Notes: a model not told the origin generated them from the letters alone. A DNA stretch of 64,000 nt from Bryoerythrophyllum caledonicum (GCA_963971425.1 OZ020515.1:9006291-9070290); one strand, 5' to 3'. Positions 1 to 10,890 are shown, counted from the first letter of the stretch. Made by a program: numbers and translations.

Positions 1-257
1 ATTGGAGAAGCATCCTTGTTAACATGTACAGATCCTCAGTTTAGCTCTTCAACCCTGTGAGGTCCATTTTGCATCTGTGTGGAAATAAAAATTAAACGCA
101 CGGAGAAGGGAGTCTTCTGAACTACCTCGGATGTGGATGTTGTGTTACACTCAAGATGAAGCAAGGCGCAAGAAGTACAATCACCAAACGAAGACTTGCC
201 TATTGACCATGCGGTTTTGAGCTGGGAAAAGGACTTTGTCTTGACAAGCATACGTAG

Positions 258-372
258 AGGATTGGAGGAGTTGGTCGTCAATTCCGAAATTCCAAAATGC
301 ATGCCAATTTTTAACTTGAAAGTTGGCGTGCTTTCTGGAATTTCGCATTTGACGACAAGCCTCTCCATCCCT
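258..372. repeat. Foldback inverted repeat (hairpin), MIRNA-like geometry
   Basis: The two halves are imperfect reverse complements around a centre near base 315. The arms are about 57 nt, with roughly 80% pairing over the inner 40 nt by hand alignment and almost no loop. Both strands therefore encode similar short peptides, which explains the overlapping ORFs here; neither is likely to be a gene. A transcript would fold into a long hairpin, the geometry of a young plant MIRNA or an inverted-repeat siRNA locus, but a small foldback transposon is equally possible. Confidence 0.7.
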
Positions 373-950
373 CCAAGCTTCGATAAGCGACGGTATGGAC
401 CTGCTCTGCTCTAAGCACTCATCCATCGATCTTAACATCAAAGGATGGCAGAGCGTCGCACGAACTCCGACCTCCTGCTATGCAATCTGTCTCTTCATAG
501 AACGTCTAGTACGGATGTGGATAATTTCCTGGCAGGCAAAAGATATTGGATGGCAAGTAGAAGATCTCGGATGGCAATCCAGGTCGAGAAAGCGGAAGAA
601 ATGGGACGATGCTTACAACAGAAGGGCCGACGCGAGGAATATAAACGAAGTAAATACCAAGGTTTGTGTGTTAGCTGCCGCACCTGCTCGTATCAAGGTA
701 GAGGGAGTGCATCATGCAGGCACTTTTAACTAATAAGTAAAAATTTCACTCATTCAATATTCATAGTGGTAAATTGTTACAATATATCCATAAATAATAA
801 ATGAGCAGCTTCTAACACTTTATCATAGAGAGATTGTGGAGGGATTTTACTAAATGTTAGTGGTGGGTTCAATAGAGGACTTCAGCCCGATTGTACCTCC
901 GTCCACCTGCACCGTTCAGAGGCGAACAAGTTTTCGGAGGTTAGACTAGG
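373..950. other. Intergenic stretch with no recognised gene
   Basis: Short ORFs occur on + (395-733 and 445-729), but they overlap each other in different frames and show no recognisable domain. The right half (730-950) is AT-rich. I see no RNA gene or transposon end. Confidence 0.4.
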
Positions 951-1007
951 TTATGGAAGGTCCCTACGGAAGAGGAAAGAGGACTATCTCCACAAGCGGC
1001 GACCGTC

Positions 1008-1424
1008 AGCTATTCTCTGCTCCTGCTATTCGGCTTCTCCGCGCTCCTGGCCGCCATCAAGTGAGTCTTCTCGGTCCTCTTCGTGCGCCAGATCGCGCGC
1101 AACTTCACGCTCTTTGTGAGTGCCATCTACATGCTGGAAGCCATGTTCCAGACCCTCATGCACACCATCAGCTCCGACTCCATCTGGGTGCTCACGGTCA
1201 GCCTGCTGGTGGTGCACCTCTTCTGCCACGACCACTCGCCGCTCCCGAAGATCATGTCCGTCGACGTCTCCATGAACGCGTCCATCGTGTCTGTGCTCAT
1301 TGCCTCGCGCTTGCCCACGCATATTTATGTCTTCGTGCTCATGCTGTTCTTGATGGGGTTCTTGGTCATGCACTGTGTCAGGCAGTGCACCGTGAACTTA
1401 GCGGAGTTTTCACGTCAGCAGTGA
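1008..1424 (+). pseudogene. PIG-C/GPI2 fragment (GPI-GlcNAc transferase subunit)
   Basis: The translation from about 1083 to 1424 resembles the C-terminal half of PIG-C (GPI2), a multipass ER membrane subunit of the enzyme that starts GPI-anchor synthesis by moving GlcNAc to phosphatidylinositol. The recognisable blocks are ISSDSIWVLTVSLLVVHLF, then a conserved HD, then MNASIVSVLIASRLP and a hydrophobic final helix. The reading frame extends upstream to 1008 (SYSLLLFGFSALLAAIK) but is interrupted by a TGA at about 1059-1061. The N-terminal half of the usual protein is missing, so this is a partial, intronless, probably dead copy. The local sequence is GC-rich against AT-rich flanks, which fits a retrocopy or a captured fragment. 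It ends at TGA 1422-1424. Family assignment is firm; pseudogene status is likely. Confidence 0.72.
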
Positions 1425-1646
1425 TTACAATTGAGGTTATACGTTCGCGGCATTATAACCTATCAGAGATAACTTATGAGGGATGAATTACACCAATGAC
1501 TAGCCATTATCGCACAAATATCAACTGTTGTAGACGTTGATCCATTGAAAGCTGAAATCCTGTGACTTGATTTAGCATCAATAATACTATCAGTCACGGT
1601 CATGTTTCAAGGTCATCCTATGTTAACCAAATGGTTATGTAGAGTC

Positions 1647-1884
1647 TTAACCCCTAAAGGTCACGTTCTTTACTCTTAGATTCAAAGAAAAGTACATGAA
1701 AGATGTCAGTTGAGGATTCTTCAATCCAATAATGATCCACATCTGAAATGTCATGTGTCATGGATAGAGCTCAACACAAATACAAACTTTTGTATCTATT
1801 GTCTACATCAATTCTTACACCTTGTATATCAACTACACAGAAAACATCATGTCAAATCTGGCTTCTCAAACCTCAAAGGGTTAA
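1647..1884. mobile_element. Short TTAA-bounded MITE-like element
   Basis: The left end is TTAA-CCCCTAAAGG and the right end is CCTCAAAGGG-TTAA, a degenerate version of the end sequence used by the larger elements in this window. The interior resembles the sequence just after 15058 (a shared 'ggtcacgtt..ttactctta' block) but not the 950-bp family, so it may be a second subfamily. The right TTAA supplies the stop codon of the minus-strand gene at 1881-2006. Confidence 0.4.
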
Positions 1885-2006
1885 CTGAACATGAAATTGC
1901 ATGCTGAAATGGGTATGTATGCAGATATACCGGCCTCGTGACCCAGGCTCTGTTTCGTTGTCGGTGGTTTCCACTTCGAATCTCCGCCATCCCCCATGGT
2001 AGCCAT
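1881..2006 (-). CDS. GDGGxSKWxPP peptide, one motif unit (41 aa)
   Basis: ATG at 2006 opens a 41-codon ORF that begins MATMGDGGDSKWKPPTTK, followed by an unrelated tail of about 23 residues with two Cys-free helical-looking stretches and one Cys near the end. The motif unit GDGGDSKWKPP lies at residues 5-15, the same distance from the initiator Met as in the related genes at 3464, 23892 and 44868. That shared spacing is the reason for choosing this start. There is no signal peptide or membrane segment. The stop is TAA (1881-1883), inside the TTAA of a neighbouring MITE; if TAA were read as Gln, the frame would run a few codons further to a TGA. The family is unrecognised and function is unknown. 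Confidence 0.55.
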   Translation of the reverse strand: MATMGDGGDSKWKPPTTKQSLGHEAGISAYIPISACNFMFS

Positions 2007-2548
2007 GAATGCCCTCAAATGCAGAAGCCGCACCAGCCGAGAGAATCTATTGCAAAATGCTGATCAGTTTGGGCAGAGTAAACTTAGCAAGGTTCCGCTC
2101 AAAATAGAGATTTGTAGAATTGTAAGGACGTGGAGACTAATGTGATACCAGTTGTATAATTCATGGTATGGTTTCATCGTGTATTTGTACCCCTTGCAGC
2201 GATGTCTTTCTGGTAGATTTCCTGGCACTACTGGTTTGAATTCCAGTTTGTCGATTATCATGACCATCATCGCGTTGCAGCTCCTTTCCAAATCAGATGC
2301 CGGAAGCGCCCACTTTGAAACTAAGAATTTTCCTGTGATCAGAAACTGCTTCCGGAATTTCAAGTGCTCCTTGAATTCCATATCCACTGTTGCGAGCGAG
2401 CGTGCCAACTGGATTTTCTCGGATATGATTGCTGCTGGCGTCGACACGGCCATGAATTCACTAACCAAAGTCGATCTTCATCAAAAACTGAACCCCCCAA
2501 ATTTAGTTTTTACGAATAATATATTAAAATAACCCGTAAGGTGAAAGA
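2007..2548. other. Upstream region of the 1881-2006 peptide gene; unassigned ORFs
   Basis: A minus-strand ORF of 134 codons (2064-2468) and a plus-strand ORF of 126 codons (2152-2532) overlap antiparallel. Neither matches a family I know. If the peptide gene at 2006 is transcribed leftward, this stretch would be its promoter and 5' leader. Confidence 0.3.
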
Positions 2549-2764
2549 TTAACCCCTAAGGCATTTTAGAGGAATCTCTGCTCCATTGATTAAAAACCTC
2601 TAAGATGAACTTTTTGAGAATATAATCGTAGGATCTTCTTCTAAACTTATATGAGATGATGTGGTAAAACTTTTGTGAATTTCGACCGTCAAAATTGATA
2701 TATAATCACAGTCAAAGTAAAAAAAATTGTCCCCCAAATAGGCACTTGGTCCTTTAGGGGTTAA
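2549..2764. mobile_element. piggyBac-like MITE, 216 bp
   Basis: The left end reads TTAA-CCCCTAAGGC and the right end GGTCCTTTAGGGG-TTAA, so an inverted terminal repeat of about 10 bp is flanked on both sides by TTAA. A TTAA target duplication with C-rich tips is diagnostic of the piggyBac superfamily. The interior is AT-rich and non-coding. Confidence 0.6.
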
Positions 2765-3300
2765 ATATTGAGAACCTCCATCTGCTGCCACGTGGAAGAA
2801 ATTTGTGACTTGACCAAGGTTCTGCCGAAAGGTAAACTTTGTCGATTAGTGCGGTCTGACTCAGGAGACCGCACCAATTCTTGACTGAAGAAGGAATGAA
2901 TTAGTAGGAAGGTGCAACACCAGGGCACAGAAATTCTTCCAGGTTTCACTCAATTCAAAATCGGTCAGAGTCTCTTCAAAGTTGGCAGGTTCCACAATTC
3001 TCCTTTCCCACCTGCCAACGAATGGATACCAGGATATATTGCCCAGGCTGTTCGTCGTTGCCGACTTGTCATGTAACTGCTTCTGTAGCTGCTCGTCGGC
3101 CGATGCGCAGCTGCAGGTGTTCGGGAATTTCAAACATTCAAACACGATCCTCCTCACGAGCCTAGAATAGGGAATTCGGATCGTCAGCGGTCAAACATTC
3201 ACGGCACGGACTCACTTGCTCAGGTGTCGGGAATTCATGTATCTACTGATCTCTGCGTCGGCCTTACGCATTTCTGCATTTACCACCAACTTCCATGCAC
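2765..3300. other. Unassigned region with a 98-codon minus ORF
   Basis: A minus-strand ORF at 2861-3157 (98 codons; contains CSCASADEQLQKQL and FVGRWERRIVEPANFEETL) has fairly normal composition but no motif I recognise and no GDGG unit. It lies divergent to the peptide gene at 3464, so it may be leader or promoter DNA. Confidence 0.25.
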
Positions 3301-3307
3301 TATAAGA
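3301..3307 (+). promoter_or_regulatory. Candidate TATA box for the 3464 peptide gene
   Basis: The string TATAAGA lies 163 bp upstream of the ATG at 3464. By eye only; the spacing is shorter than the 216-225 bp seen at three related loci. Confidence 0.35.
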
Positions 3308-3463
3308 TGGACGTCCACGGTGAACTTCCTCAAAGCAATCTGATCAGTGATCATATCATCAATCATCATTCTAGTTCTGCTCCCTGCTTCTAGCTTGTGC
3401 CTTCTTTGGGACTGTAAATTGCGTCAACTCTTTGATTGAGTTACAAGTCCTTCAACAACAAGA

Positions 3464-3616
3464 ATGGGTGCTTTTGGCGATGGAGGTGATTCGAAGTGGA
3501 AGCCCCCGAAGCGATCATCTAACGATGGGGAAGTCAGGAACACGTTCAAGCTGGTTGATTATCATGATGCTTGTTCCTTCGGTCCACTTGAGGCGGTGCT
3601 ATCGATTATCCACTGA
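3464..3616 (+). CDS. GDGGxSKWxPP peptide, one motif unit (50 aa)
   Basis: ATG at 3464, TGA at 3614-3616. The product begins MGAFGDGGDSKWKPPKRSS, then continues as a mixed-charge tail of about 30 residues with one Cys and a hydrophobic C-terminus. The motif unit sits at residues 5-15, as in the other family members. There is no signal peptide. A candidate TATA box lies at 3301. The ORF is open in a different frame over a longer span (3432-3719), but only this frame carries the family motif. Function is unknown. The recurrence of the same N-terminal block at unlinked loci with different tails argues that it is selected. Confidence 0.6.
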   Translation: MGAFGDGGDSKWKPPKRSSNDGEVRNTFKLVDYHDACSFGPLEAVLSIIH

Positions 3617-4437
3617 TTTTGTGCAGAGATCCATCCTGAGCATTGTAGGTACTCGGCCCAGTAGAAAACCATTCTTTGGTAGACTACTAAAATGTCCGAA
3701 TTTACTCATTCTTCCGTAGACATTTGAAAATAAGACGGGTTTATCTATGCCCTTGTACAAATTTTTAGGCACAATGCCTAGAAAGCAATTTAATTACTTT
3801 TCCTGAAGGAACTGGAATGTTTCACATACTTGTAACAGACGAAAATCTTGTTTTGCTGGATGAGTACGTGCCTAATTATTTGCTGGTTGTGAGACGGATG
3901 TTTAAGTTGAGGTTTGGAACTTACTGAGGGTGCATATACAGTATTTACATGAATTATAAATTTGCGCGCTGCTTGATATGTAGTATGTGGTACTCAAGCA
4001 CGAAGACTAGAAGGCGTTGTTACAACGATTCAAGTACATTGAATGATCAGAAAGTGTGGAAGTTGAAATTGTTGAGTTGGCCGCAACATTCGTAAGGTCG
4101 CCTATTCTACAGCTGTGGTACACCTTTTGATTATGTGAAGTGATGAAAATCGACGTTTTCAGCTTCTCATGAGGACTTTTTGGAAGTCGAAACAGCAGAT
4201 TCAGATTCGGAAGGTGCCAAGGTGGGCCATCAAATGATAGTATGTAGGGCCAAACTGGTGAATTCGTGACTCAAAAGTTTCTGAAATGTTTGAAGTGCCA
4301 GTACTTTCTCTCGAGAAGCGAATCGAGCCAGTACCTGGGAGTTTGTCTGGGAGTTTGTCGTGGGGTTTGTCTAGGCATTAGAGCATCCGCAACAGAAGTT
4401 CGGCCAACAGGAAAAACGGGAATCGACCGGGTTTAAT
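3617..4437. other. Intergenic DNA, nothing recognised
   Basis: AT-rich to mixed sequence with no ORF over 60 codons that I can support and no clear repeat ends. A short direct repeat ('gggagtttgtctgggagtttgtcgtgggg') occurs near 4340-4365. Confidence 0.4.
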
Positions 4438-4508
4438 TGAATAAATTTTTTTTTATTTTATTTTTTATTTTTTTTTTTTTAAAATTTTTTTTTTTTTTTT
4501 TTTTTTTG
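4438..4508. repeat. T-rich low-complexity tract
   Basis: About 70 bases composed almost only of T and A, on the side of the following decayed piggyBac-like copy. It could be a degraded poly(A) tail of a minus-strand retroelement. Confidence 0.6.
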
Positions 4509-4539
4509 GATTCATGGTTTGAAAGTTAGTACCACTCAA

Positions 4540-5295
4540 AGTTAGAAATGGGGACTCTGGGCAACTCCAAAATTTTGCTAGAAGTTTCTATTGACATTGA
4601 GCTTTTTCATACATGTAGAGAATATTACCTTCTTTGAAAATGTCAAAAAAAATTCTTGTCTTTAGTGTAATACAAAATTTTAACTCAAGTCACACATTTT
4701 TATACATTTCGGGCAAGACGGAAAAAAAACTTCATCATTTCTACAGAAAACCTAGAGATCTTCATATTTTTCACTTTTTGTTTTTTCTACAACAATATGT
4801 GGTGTAAACCTTCTTATTGACCGTTTAGATTATCATTCTAAAACATATTAAACTCTCAAAAAATAAATCGTGAACTGACAATTTTTGAACCTCCTCTCCT
4901 AGCACACTTGTTTTGAATATGCTACACTCCTTTTCTACCTCTAATTTTTTTTTAATACAGAACTAACATCATGCTCAACACAATGGTAAAAGATTTAGAC
5001 CCTGTGTAGTGCAAAAATTTAATATCAAATGAAGTCAAAGTCTGCTAATCCACTCAAGGCCGCTTCACACTATGTCCAAGTCGAGAGGCAAACCGTCAAA
5101 ATGAGTGGCCAAACTATGGCGAGAGGCCAAACTTGTTTGCCAAAAAAATACATTAAATAATATAGGTTGAAGGTTTGGCCGGTCGTGGTGTGAAGCCCCA
5201 AAGGCCAAGTCCAAAGTCCAAACCCCATACCATTATGCCAAAAAAAATCAGCCAATAAAAATCAGCCAAAAAAGTCACGGGATTTTAGGGGTTAA
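4540..5295 (-). mobile_element. Decayed 950-bp-family element, interrupted by a MITE
   Basis: 4540-5055 matches in reverse orientation the interior of the family described at 11677-12630, including the conserved 'gatccactca' block near its end. The copy is then interrupted at about 5056 by Harbinger-like sequence, and a TTTTAGGGG-TTAA terminus reappears at 5284-5295. The left terminus is missing. Confidence 0.5.
5056..5275. mobile_element. Truncated Harbinger-like MITE nested in the above
   Basis: It starts with GGCCGCTTCACACTATGTCC and continues through the block 'ggtttggccggtcgtggtgtgaagcccc', matching in inverted orientation the complete element at 21756-22333. Only one terminus is present. 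Confidence 0.6.
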
Positions 5296-6604
5296 CCCGT
5301 TGTAATGGCATCCACCAATCAAAATCCAGACTTTATCCATCAGGCAACTATAACCAGCAGTCCCTACAATGCTCTGTAACGGTATGACCTCGTACAGACA
5401 TGACCCTGGACTCCTATGAGTGGATTTTTATCGTAGCAGTTGAGCTGTCACGGCAGCGTAAGAACGACGCTTGCAGTTGGGTCGGTATTTTCAACGCGTG
5501 GCGTCCCCCAAAGTGGTGCATTCTCTGTTCCTAAATTCCAGCATTGGAGGCAGTGTCTTGTTCTGTTGCCAATTTTAGCCTTTCATGTTACGTAAAAGCT
5601 GGGCTCGGAAATTGATTAAAAGGGGAATTTCCGAAAAACTAAAACACTATGTATGTAGAAGTGAAATCCGTGTAAATGGAGTTATCAAACCTGTATATTG
5701 CTTTCATGTTACCTATGTATTAGTGTTAAATAGCGTCTAATGAGTTCAACTGATTACACCTTAAGCCGAGAAAAATGCAAAAATGCTATCTGCCTCCCAC
5801 AAAACTAAAAATACAAACAGAAGTTTTTTTTGAAAAAGGAATAAAAGAATACTAGTATATGTCTAAAAAAAACTGTTTGAAGGTTTTGCGAGGTGGTTGC
5901 GCACGAATTTAGGTGTTGTCTGGAATTTGAATGGCGCGTTATTTACAGTTCACACTGTATTTGTGCGACGAAAGCTTCACATGTTCATGAATTAAATTTT
6001 CAGATTGAGAACTCCATCGGAAGTGTATTTATTGGAATTGGTCAGCTCCCACAAAGTGCAGACTGAAGTGTGATCATATCATATCCAGTCTGTTAAAGAA
6101 ACATTGCGTAGTGCATCAATAATCATTTGTCGAAAGATTAACACTAGTACAAGTGGGGCTGCTTTTGACACTGTTTATTCCACAGTTTTACACTATGCAC
6201 AACTTTTCGACACTTCACCAAGGAGTGTTATAACAGGCCCATTTGTACTACTGTAACAAGCTCAAGTGTCGATTCGTTCATTGGACGTAATTTCAATATG
6301 ATCTGTATATCATACTTTGGCACTTGACATTGAAACCAATGGAAACTGAAGCTGTAGTATCAATTTGGTGGATCGAGTCCACACCTCCTCTAGAGTCTAT
6401 CCCAATACCAACTCTTGCAAGATGAACCAGCTCAAGGTGCATTTACTGGATACATGTAACCTAAGTTTTTCTTTTGATCTAAATATTCTCGGAAAGAAAT
6501 GATTCGGCACTAGACAAGTATCCATTTGGAAATCAAAACTGTACAAACTTTACAGGCAGTGTTTTTTCGTTGGGAGGATCAAACCCACTCCTCATCTTGA
6601 TATT
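5296..6604. other. Intergenic DNA, nothing recognised
   Basis: AT-rich sequence without a supportable ORF, tRNA-like fold or transposon terminus that I could see. Confidence 0.4.
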
Positions 6605-6853
6605 CTAGGATCCTGGCACTCTAATTAACCTCAACTCTAGCAAACTATTTTCATTCTTATCAGCACCAGCTCCGCTCGCAAACCGTGCGCTGAAATTCCA
6701 GGCTGCACGTCTCTCCACGTCGAGCTTGATTTCTTGAACCAACGTCGCGCGCTCCTGTTTTATTCCAGACTCACTCAGCAGATTTGTAGACTTAGAACAT
6801 CTTTGTTGAGGAGGCTTCCACTTGGAACCACCTCCATCTCCTGCAGTACTCAT
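6605..6853 (-). CDS. GDGGxSKWxPP peptide, one unit with long tail (82 aa)
   Basis: The ATG at 6853 gives MSTAGDGGGSKWKPPQQR, with the motif unit at residues 5-15 exactly as in the other members. An ATG 15 codons upstream (6898) is in frame but would break this spacing. The tail of about 65 residues is charged and Gln/Glu-rich (IKQERATLVQEIKLDVERR), possibly helical, followed by an Ala/Gly-rich stretch. There is no signal peptide. The stop is TAG at 6605-6607; were TAG sense, the frame would run about 25 codons to a TGA. A possible TATA (TGTATAAAATG on the minus strand) lies near 7190. Function is unknown. Confidence 0.55.
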   Translation of the reverse strand: MSTAGDGGGSKWKPPQQRCSKSTNLLSESGIKQERATLVQEIKLDVERRAAWNFSARFASGAGADKNENSLLELRLIRVPGS

Positions 6854-7309
6854 TTGCGCTTGAATAGGTGAAATTTCTAGAGTTTGGTAGTGCAACAAAC
6901 AAGGAGCGGTTACAGTTTGTGCTACCGCTTATCGCAGAACATGAATCTCATCTTGAAACTTCTCTTGTTAAATACTTGATGCAATGTGGAATGAAGTAGA
7001 GTTACATTGGGAGAAGCTTGTTCAGCACTTAATTACCTTCGCAAATTCAATGTGACCTAGGAAGTATTTGAGATGTCTTGACAGACAAGTTTTTGCATCA
7101 GATTCCGGAATCTTGAGACTAGTACCTGTGATGGATTAGCCTGGAACGACATTGACAATGATGGCGACAACTGAGTCTAGGATTGCAACATTTTATACAT
7201 GGCGGTAGGCTCGTTGCAAACAGTGATCACGACGAATTTGAAACTTTAAGTTGTGTGTATTCCGGGGAAGTTGCAGAAATCGAAGCTGTTTTTTCAACAG
7301 GCTTGTCGA

Positions 7310-7538
7310 CAAGATGGCGTGGTAAGTGGCTTCAGACAGTGAAGTAACTGCAAGAAGGGGAGTCCAATAAGGCTCTGTGTACGAGGTTGGATAACCGGGT
7401 CGAGTGGGTTAGAGAGTTTCATTAGTGTCCTGGTTCTCTTTGGCCTTTGTGCTGCCGGCCTTGGTGCGCATTTTGTTGGTTCTTCGTTTCTTTGCAATTC
7501 AAACTTCGTTTTGTTTTTGTGCCAAAAAAAAAAAAAAA
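7310..7538 (+). mobile_element. LINE 3' end with poly(A)
   Basis: The sequence matches the 3' end of the larger LINE remnant at 8998-9855 (same run through 'ggataaccgggt', 'cggccttggtgcgc' and 'caattcaaacttcg') and terminates in 'ttgtgcc' followed by a run of about 17 A. It is 5'-truncated, which is typical of LINE insertion. Confidence 0.7.
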
Positions 7539-7716
7539 AAGGGAGTCCAACTTGGCATGAGGGGTTTTCAAAGCACATGTGGAGTCACTTAAATAGAGAA
7601 ACTTGTGGCCACGTGGAGGGTGCTCCAAAATTTGAGTGGCTAATTTATAGAAGTCACATACTTGAAACCCGCACTTGTAGCAAACTTTGTCTCTTTTAAA
7701 ATCGGAGTTGTTTTCC

Positions 7717-8669
7717 TATGACCCCTAAGGTACCGAGACAATTTTACACCAAAAACACTTCAAAATTAATGGGTTCTAGTGCAATGAATTAATAAGGTAA
7801 CAAAAACTTTGATTTTTAGTTCTAACCGTAGGGTCTCAATAAAGGCTTATTAAGTAATACATGTACAAAATTTCATAAACTTTGACCGCACAGATTGAAA
7901 GATTATAGTGTTTGAAGTCAAGCAAATGGTTCATTTTCTTCCCTGCGTTTAGTGGATCAGCAAACTTTGACTTCAGTTGGTGTCAAAAAATTTCACTAGA
8001 CAAGGTCTAAATCTATTACCATCTTGTTAAGCATGATGTTAGCTCCTTACACACCAATTTTTAGAGGTAGAGATGCGGTGTAGCATATTCAAAACAAGTG
8101 TGCAAGGAGTGGAGGCTCAAAATTTGTTAATTCACACTTTAATTTTTTTTTAACTTAATATGTTTTTGATTGATAATCCGAATGGTCAATAAGAAGGTTT
8201 AAATTACATATTGTTGTGGAAAAAATAAAAAGTGAAAAATATAAAGACGCCTAGGTTTTATGTGGAAAAGAAGAAGTTTTTTTGGTACCTTGCCCGACAA
8301 TGAGTGACAATGTGTGAAAATGTTTGACTTGGGTTGGTATGCTATTTTTCACTAAAGACAAGACTTTTTTTTGACAATATGAAGGGAAACAATACTACTT
8401 GCGAGTACTGAAAATCTCACTTTCAATAGAGTGTCCTGTCAAAAGTTTTTGGAGGTGCCCGAGGTGCCCGCCCTCCCCATTTAAAATTCGAAACCCTATA
8501 ACTTTTTCATTAAATATCCAATTTAGGAAAAAATTGTTTTCCCATTAAGGTCTTGGTAATGTCTTTCTATAGTAAAAATTTCAAAGAAGAATGTTGGAAA
8601 TTGACACTATAGGAACCTGACCGAACTTTCAAAAAGCCCATTTTTGACACTTGGTACCTTAGGGGTTAA
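7717..8669 (+). mobile_element. piggyBac-like non-autonomous element, about 950 bp
   Basis: The left end is ACCCCTAAGGTACC preceded by a degenerate TTAA, and the right end is GGTACCTTAGGGG-TTAA, giving a 14-bp inverted terminal repeat. The interior is non-coding and shares long blocks with 11677-12630, 34325-35267 and 46109-47047, for example 'ataaactttgaccgcac' and 'gcgtttagtggatcagca'. No transposase ORF is present. Confidence 0.7.
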
Positions 8670-8997
8670 AAGGGCTAAAAGGACTTGTGAATCCAAGACA
8701 AGTATTCACTGAATGTCGGGGAGAATGGTACATAGATCCATTGCAACTTGTCATGGCGGAGCCAGGCTTGCACTCATTGCAGAGTTGCCGACTTGTTGAT
8801 GATGAATCCTTTTCTGCCGTCATTCTTTTATTCTGATTGACATTCCTAGAAAGTACATCCACTGTTTGAAAATTCTAGTGCATGCTCTTTGACCAAATAT
8901 GCACATATACAGTATTTACACTCAGAGCATCCGCACCCAAGGCGCGGCCAACTGCCACAGTGGGTGCGGTTGGCTGTGTCTGTAGAAATCTAATCTC

Positions 8998-9855
8998 TTC
9001 TTCTTTTTTCTCTTCTTTTTGGCACAAAGACAAAGCGAAGTTTGAATTGCAGAGAACCGAGGAACCAACAGAAAATATAGGCGCACCAAGGCCGACAGTG
9101 CAGAGCCAGACAAAACCAGGACCCTAATGAAACTCTCAAACCCACACCACCCGGTTATCCGACCTCGAACACAAAGCCTTGTTGCAGCCCCGCTTGAAGT
9201 CAAAATTGATCGCACCTTTGGACATGTTCATCTCCGAGTTGGCCGTCTGAATTCTGCCCCACGCAATCCTACCATAATCAGTGAGGCCTTGCCAAATCAC
9301 ATTTTCAACCTTGTAAGGAGTCCAACAATGTTGATTGAACACCCAGTCGTTTTGAGCAATCCATAGAGTCTAGATGGTGATGCCACGGAGCAGCAGCCAA
9401 AACCTGCTAAGTTTCCCGAATTTCCGCGGAGGGTGGGAGGCAAACAAGGCTTGCTCGTAGGTGGGGAGTCCCCATCTCTGCGTGAGGGAGCTGCTAATAT
9501 GTTGGAGGACTTTAACAACATAGAGCCGCGAGGAGCGCACTTGCGGGCAGGACCAAAATCTATGCACGATGCTCTCTACCTCTCCAAGGTTGTAGACCCT
9601 ACAACTAGCATGAATGTCATGGGCAACCCGACTTCTCCATTGGTTCACAACAATGGCCTTGTGTCAGAGTTGCGAAATCAAGCCCGCTTCCTAGCCAACT
9701 CTCTCAGAGTCCCATACATTCCTCCACTTGAGCTTGAAGCCAGGGGGAAGAACATGATTCCACTTTGTGGTGACGACATTAAAAGCTAATCTCTTCCAGG
9801 CTGGCCCAAGACACACAACCTGGTAGTGGTCGACCAACCACCATTCGCCACGTCA
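8998..9855 (-). pseudogene. LINE remnant: zf-RVT-type C-terminal domain, poly(A) end
   Basis: Read on the minus strand, 9855 to 9136 encodes the C-terminal region of a plant-type LINE polyprotein. Recognisable blocks are the zinc-binding segment (GEVESIVHRFWSCPQV, with a Cys/His pattern) and LWIAQNDWVFNQHCW. In the same frame there are a TAG (about 9370-9372) and, further upstream, a TAG and a TGA; the TGA sits where the family usually has Trp. The 3' end (9000-9080) matches the LINE tail at 7310-7538 and ends in an A-rich tract. The copy is 5'-truncated and inactive. The frame is otherwise continuous. Confidence 0.7.
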
Positions 9856-9904
9856 ACAATACACTAAGAGACACAAACAAATTCAAAAATTTCGTTGTGA
9901 ACAA

Positions 9905-9960
9905 ACTTTTTTTTTTTTGGCACAAAAACAAAACGAGGTTTGAATAATTGTGAACAGATT
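9905..9960 (-). mobile_element. Third LINE 3' end (short fragment)
   Basis: On the minus strand the block 'ttcaaacctcgttttgtttttgtgcc' is followed by a run of A, the same tail as at 7310-7538. Only the extreme 3' end is recognisable. Confidence 0.55.
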
Positions 9961-10446
9961 TGAGCGGGCAAGACATATTCTTGATTTTCTTCATTTTGGA
10001 AGGATTTTTCATGGGACGCGGCGATGTGAGGTCGCTTGGCAGGGTGCCGTTGCACCACCAAATTTCATTATATCCCGCCCTATCACCCAGCCATCACTTG
10101 GGCGGGTGAAGGGTGCAAATGTTCTAAGAGTGTTTGCAATGCATATCCTGTAGGAGTGAGTCCCCATGCTACATCTGACCCAACCATAGCACTCTAGCTT
10201 CCCTTCCTTCACTTAAAAGGATTGAATTGTATGAGATGCTTCCATGTAGGAACCCGCATTCCATTCTTGGGATGTTTTAATCACAATTTGACACTTAACA
10301 TCACTTTTGTACTCACACATGATTCTGGCAGCATATGTCTGTTCTTAAAATAATAACCTGGGATCAAAATATAAATAAAGAGCCTGCCAACTTGGCCTGA
10401 CGTCCCCGAAATACTTTTGAACACCCATCCCCCACCAAACAAAAGT

Positions 10447-10890
10447 GGCTCAACCTCGTCATCTATAGTCCCCCGCACATGAGGCCCAACGGGGTCTGTT
10501 CGCACCCCAACCCCCTTCTTGCGGACTTGGGTTCGCTGCGAACATGCCCCCACAGGCTGTCCCAACAAACTGTTGGGTTCGCACCCCAACAGTTCGCAAG
10601 GGGATTGTTTTACCCATAAAGTGAACCTTTTTAGTCTTTTGGGGTAAACCTATCCATCCATTCACTACCACCATCATCATCCTTCTTCAATCTCTCACCA
10701 AGCATGTTGGGAAAGGGATGAGGTGGTAGTGACACGGCATGCGAATTACCATGCAGACCTTTGTGTATTAGGCGCATGTGCGGCATTGGGGCTCCAAAAA
10801 GTCTCTGCTGGTGGGGGCCCGCCATATTCTCCATGCTGCGAACCACAACCCTCGTTGGGCCTCATGTGCGGGGGACTTATGATAGGTTGG
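10447..10890. mobile_element. Foldback element with inverted ends of about 55 bp
   Basis: Bases 10447-10510 ('gtcccccgcacatgaggccc...gttcgcac') recur inverted at 10836-10890 ('gcgaac...gggcctcatgtgcggggg'). The interior carries further local inverted repeats around 'gggttcgcaccccaac'. I see no clear target duplication, so superfamily is undecided. Confidence 0.5.

Noticed and set aside
1026-1373. His/Glu-rich minus ORF
   Set aside because: Antisense of the PIG-C fragment.
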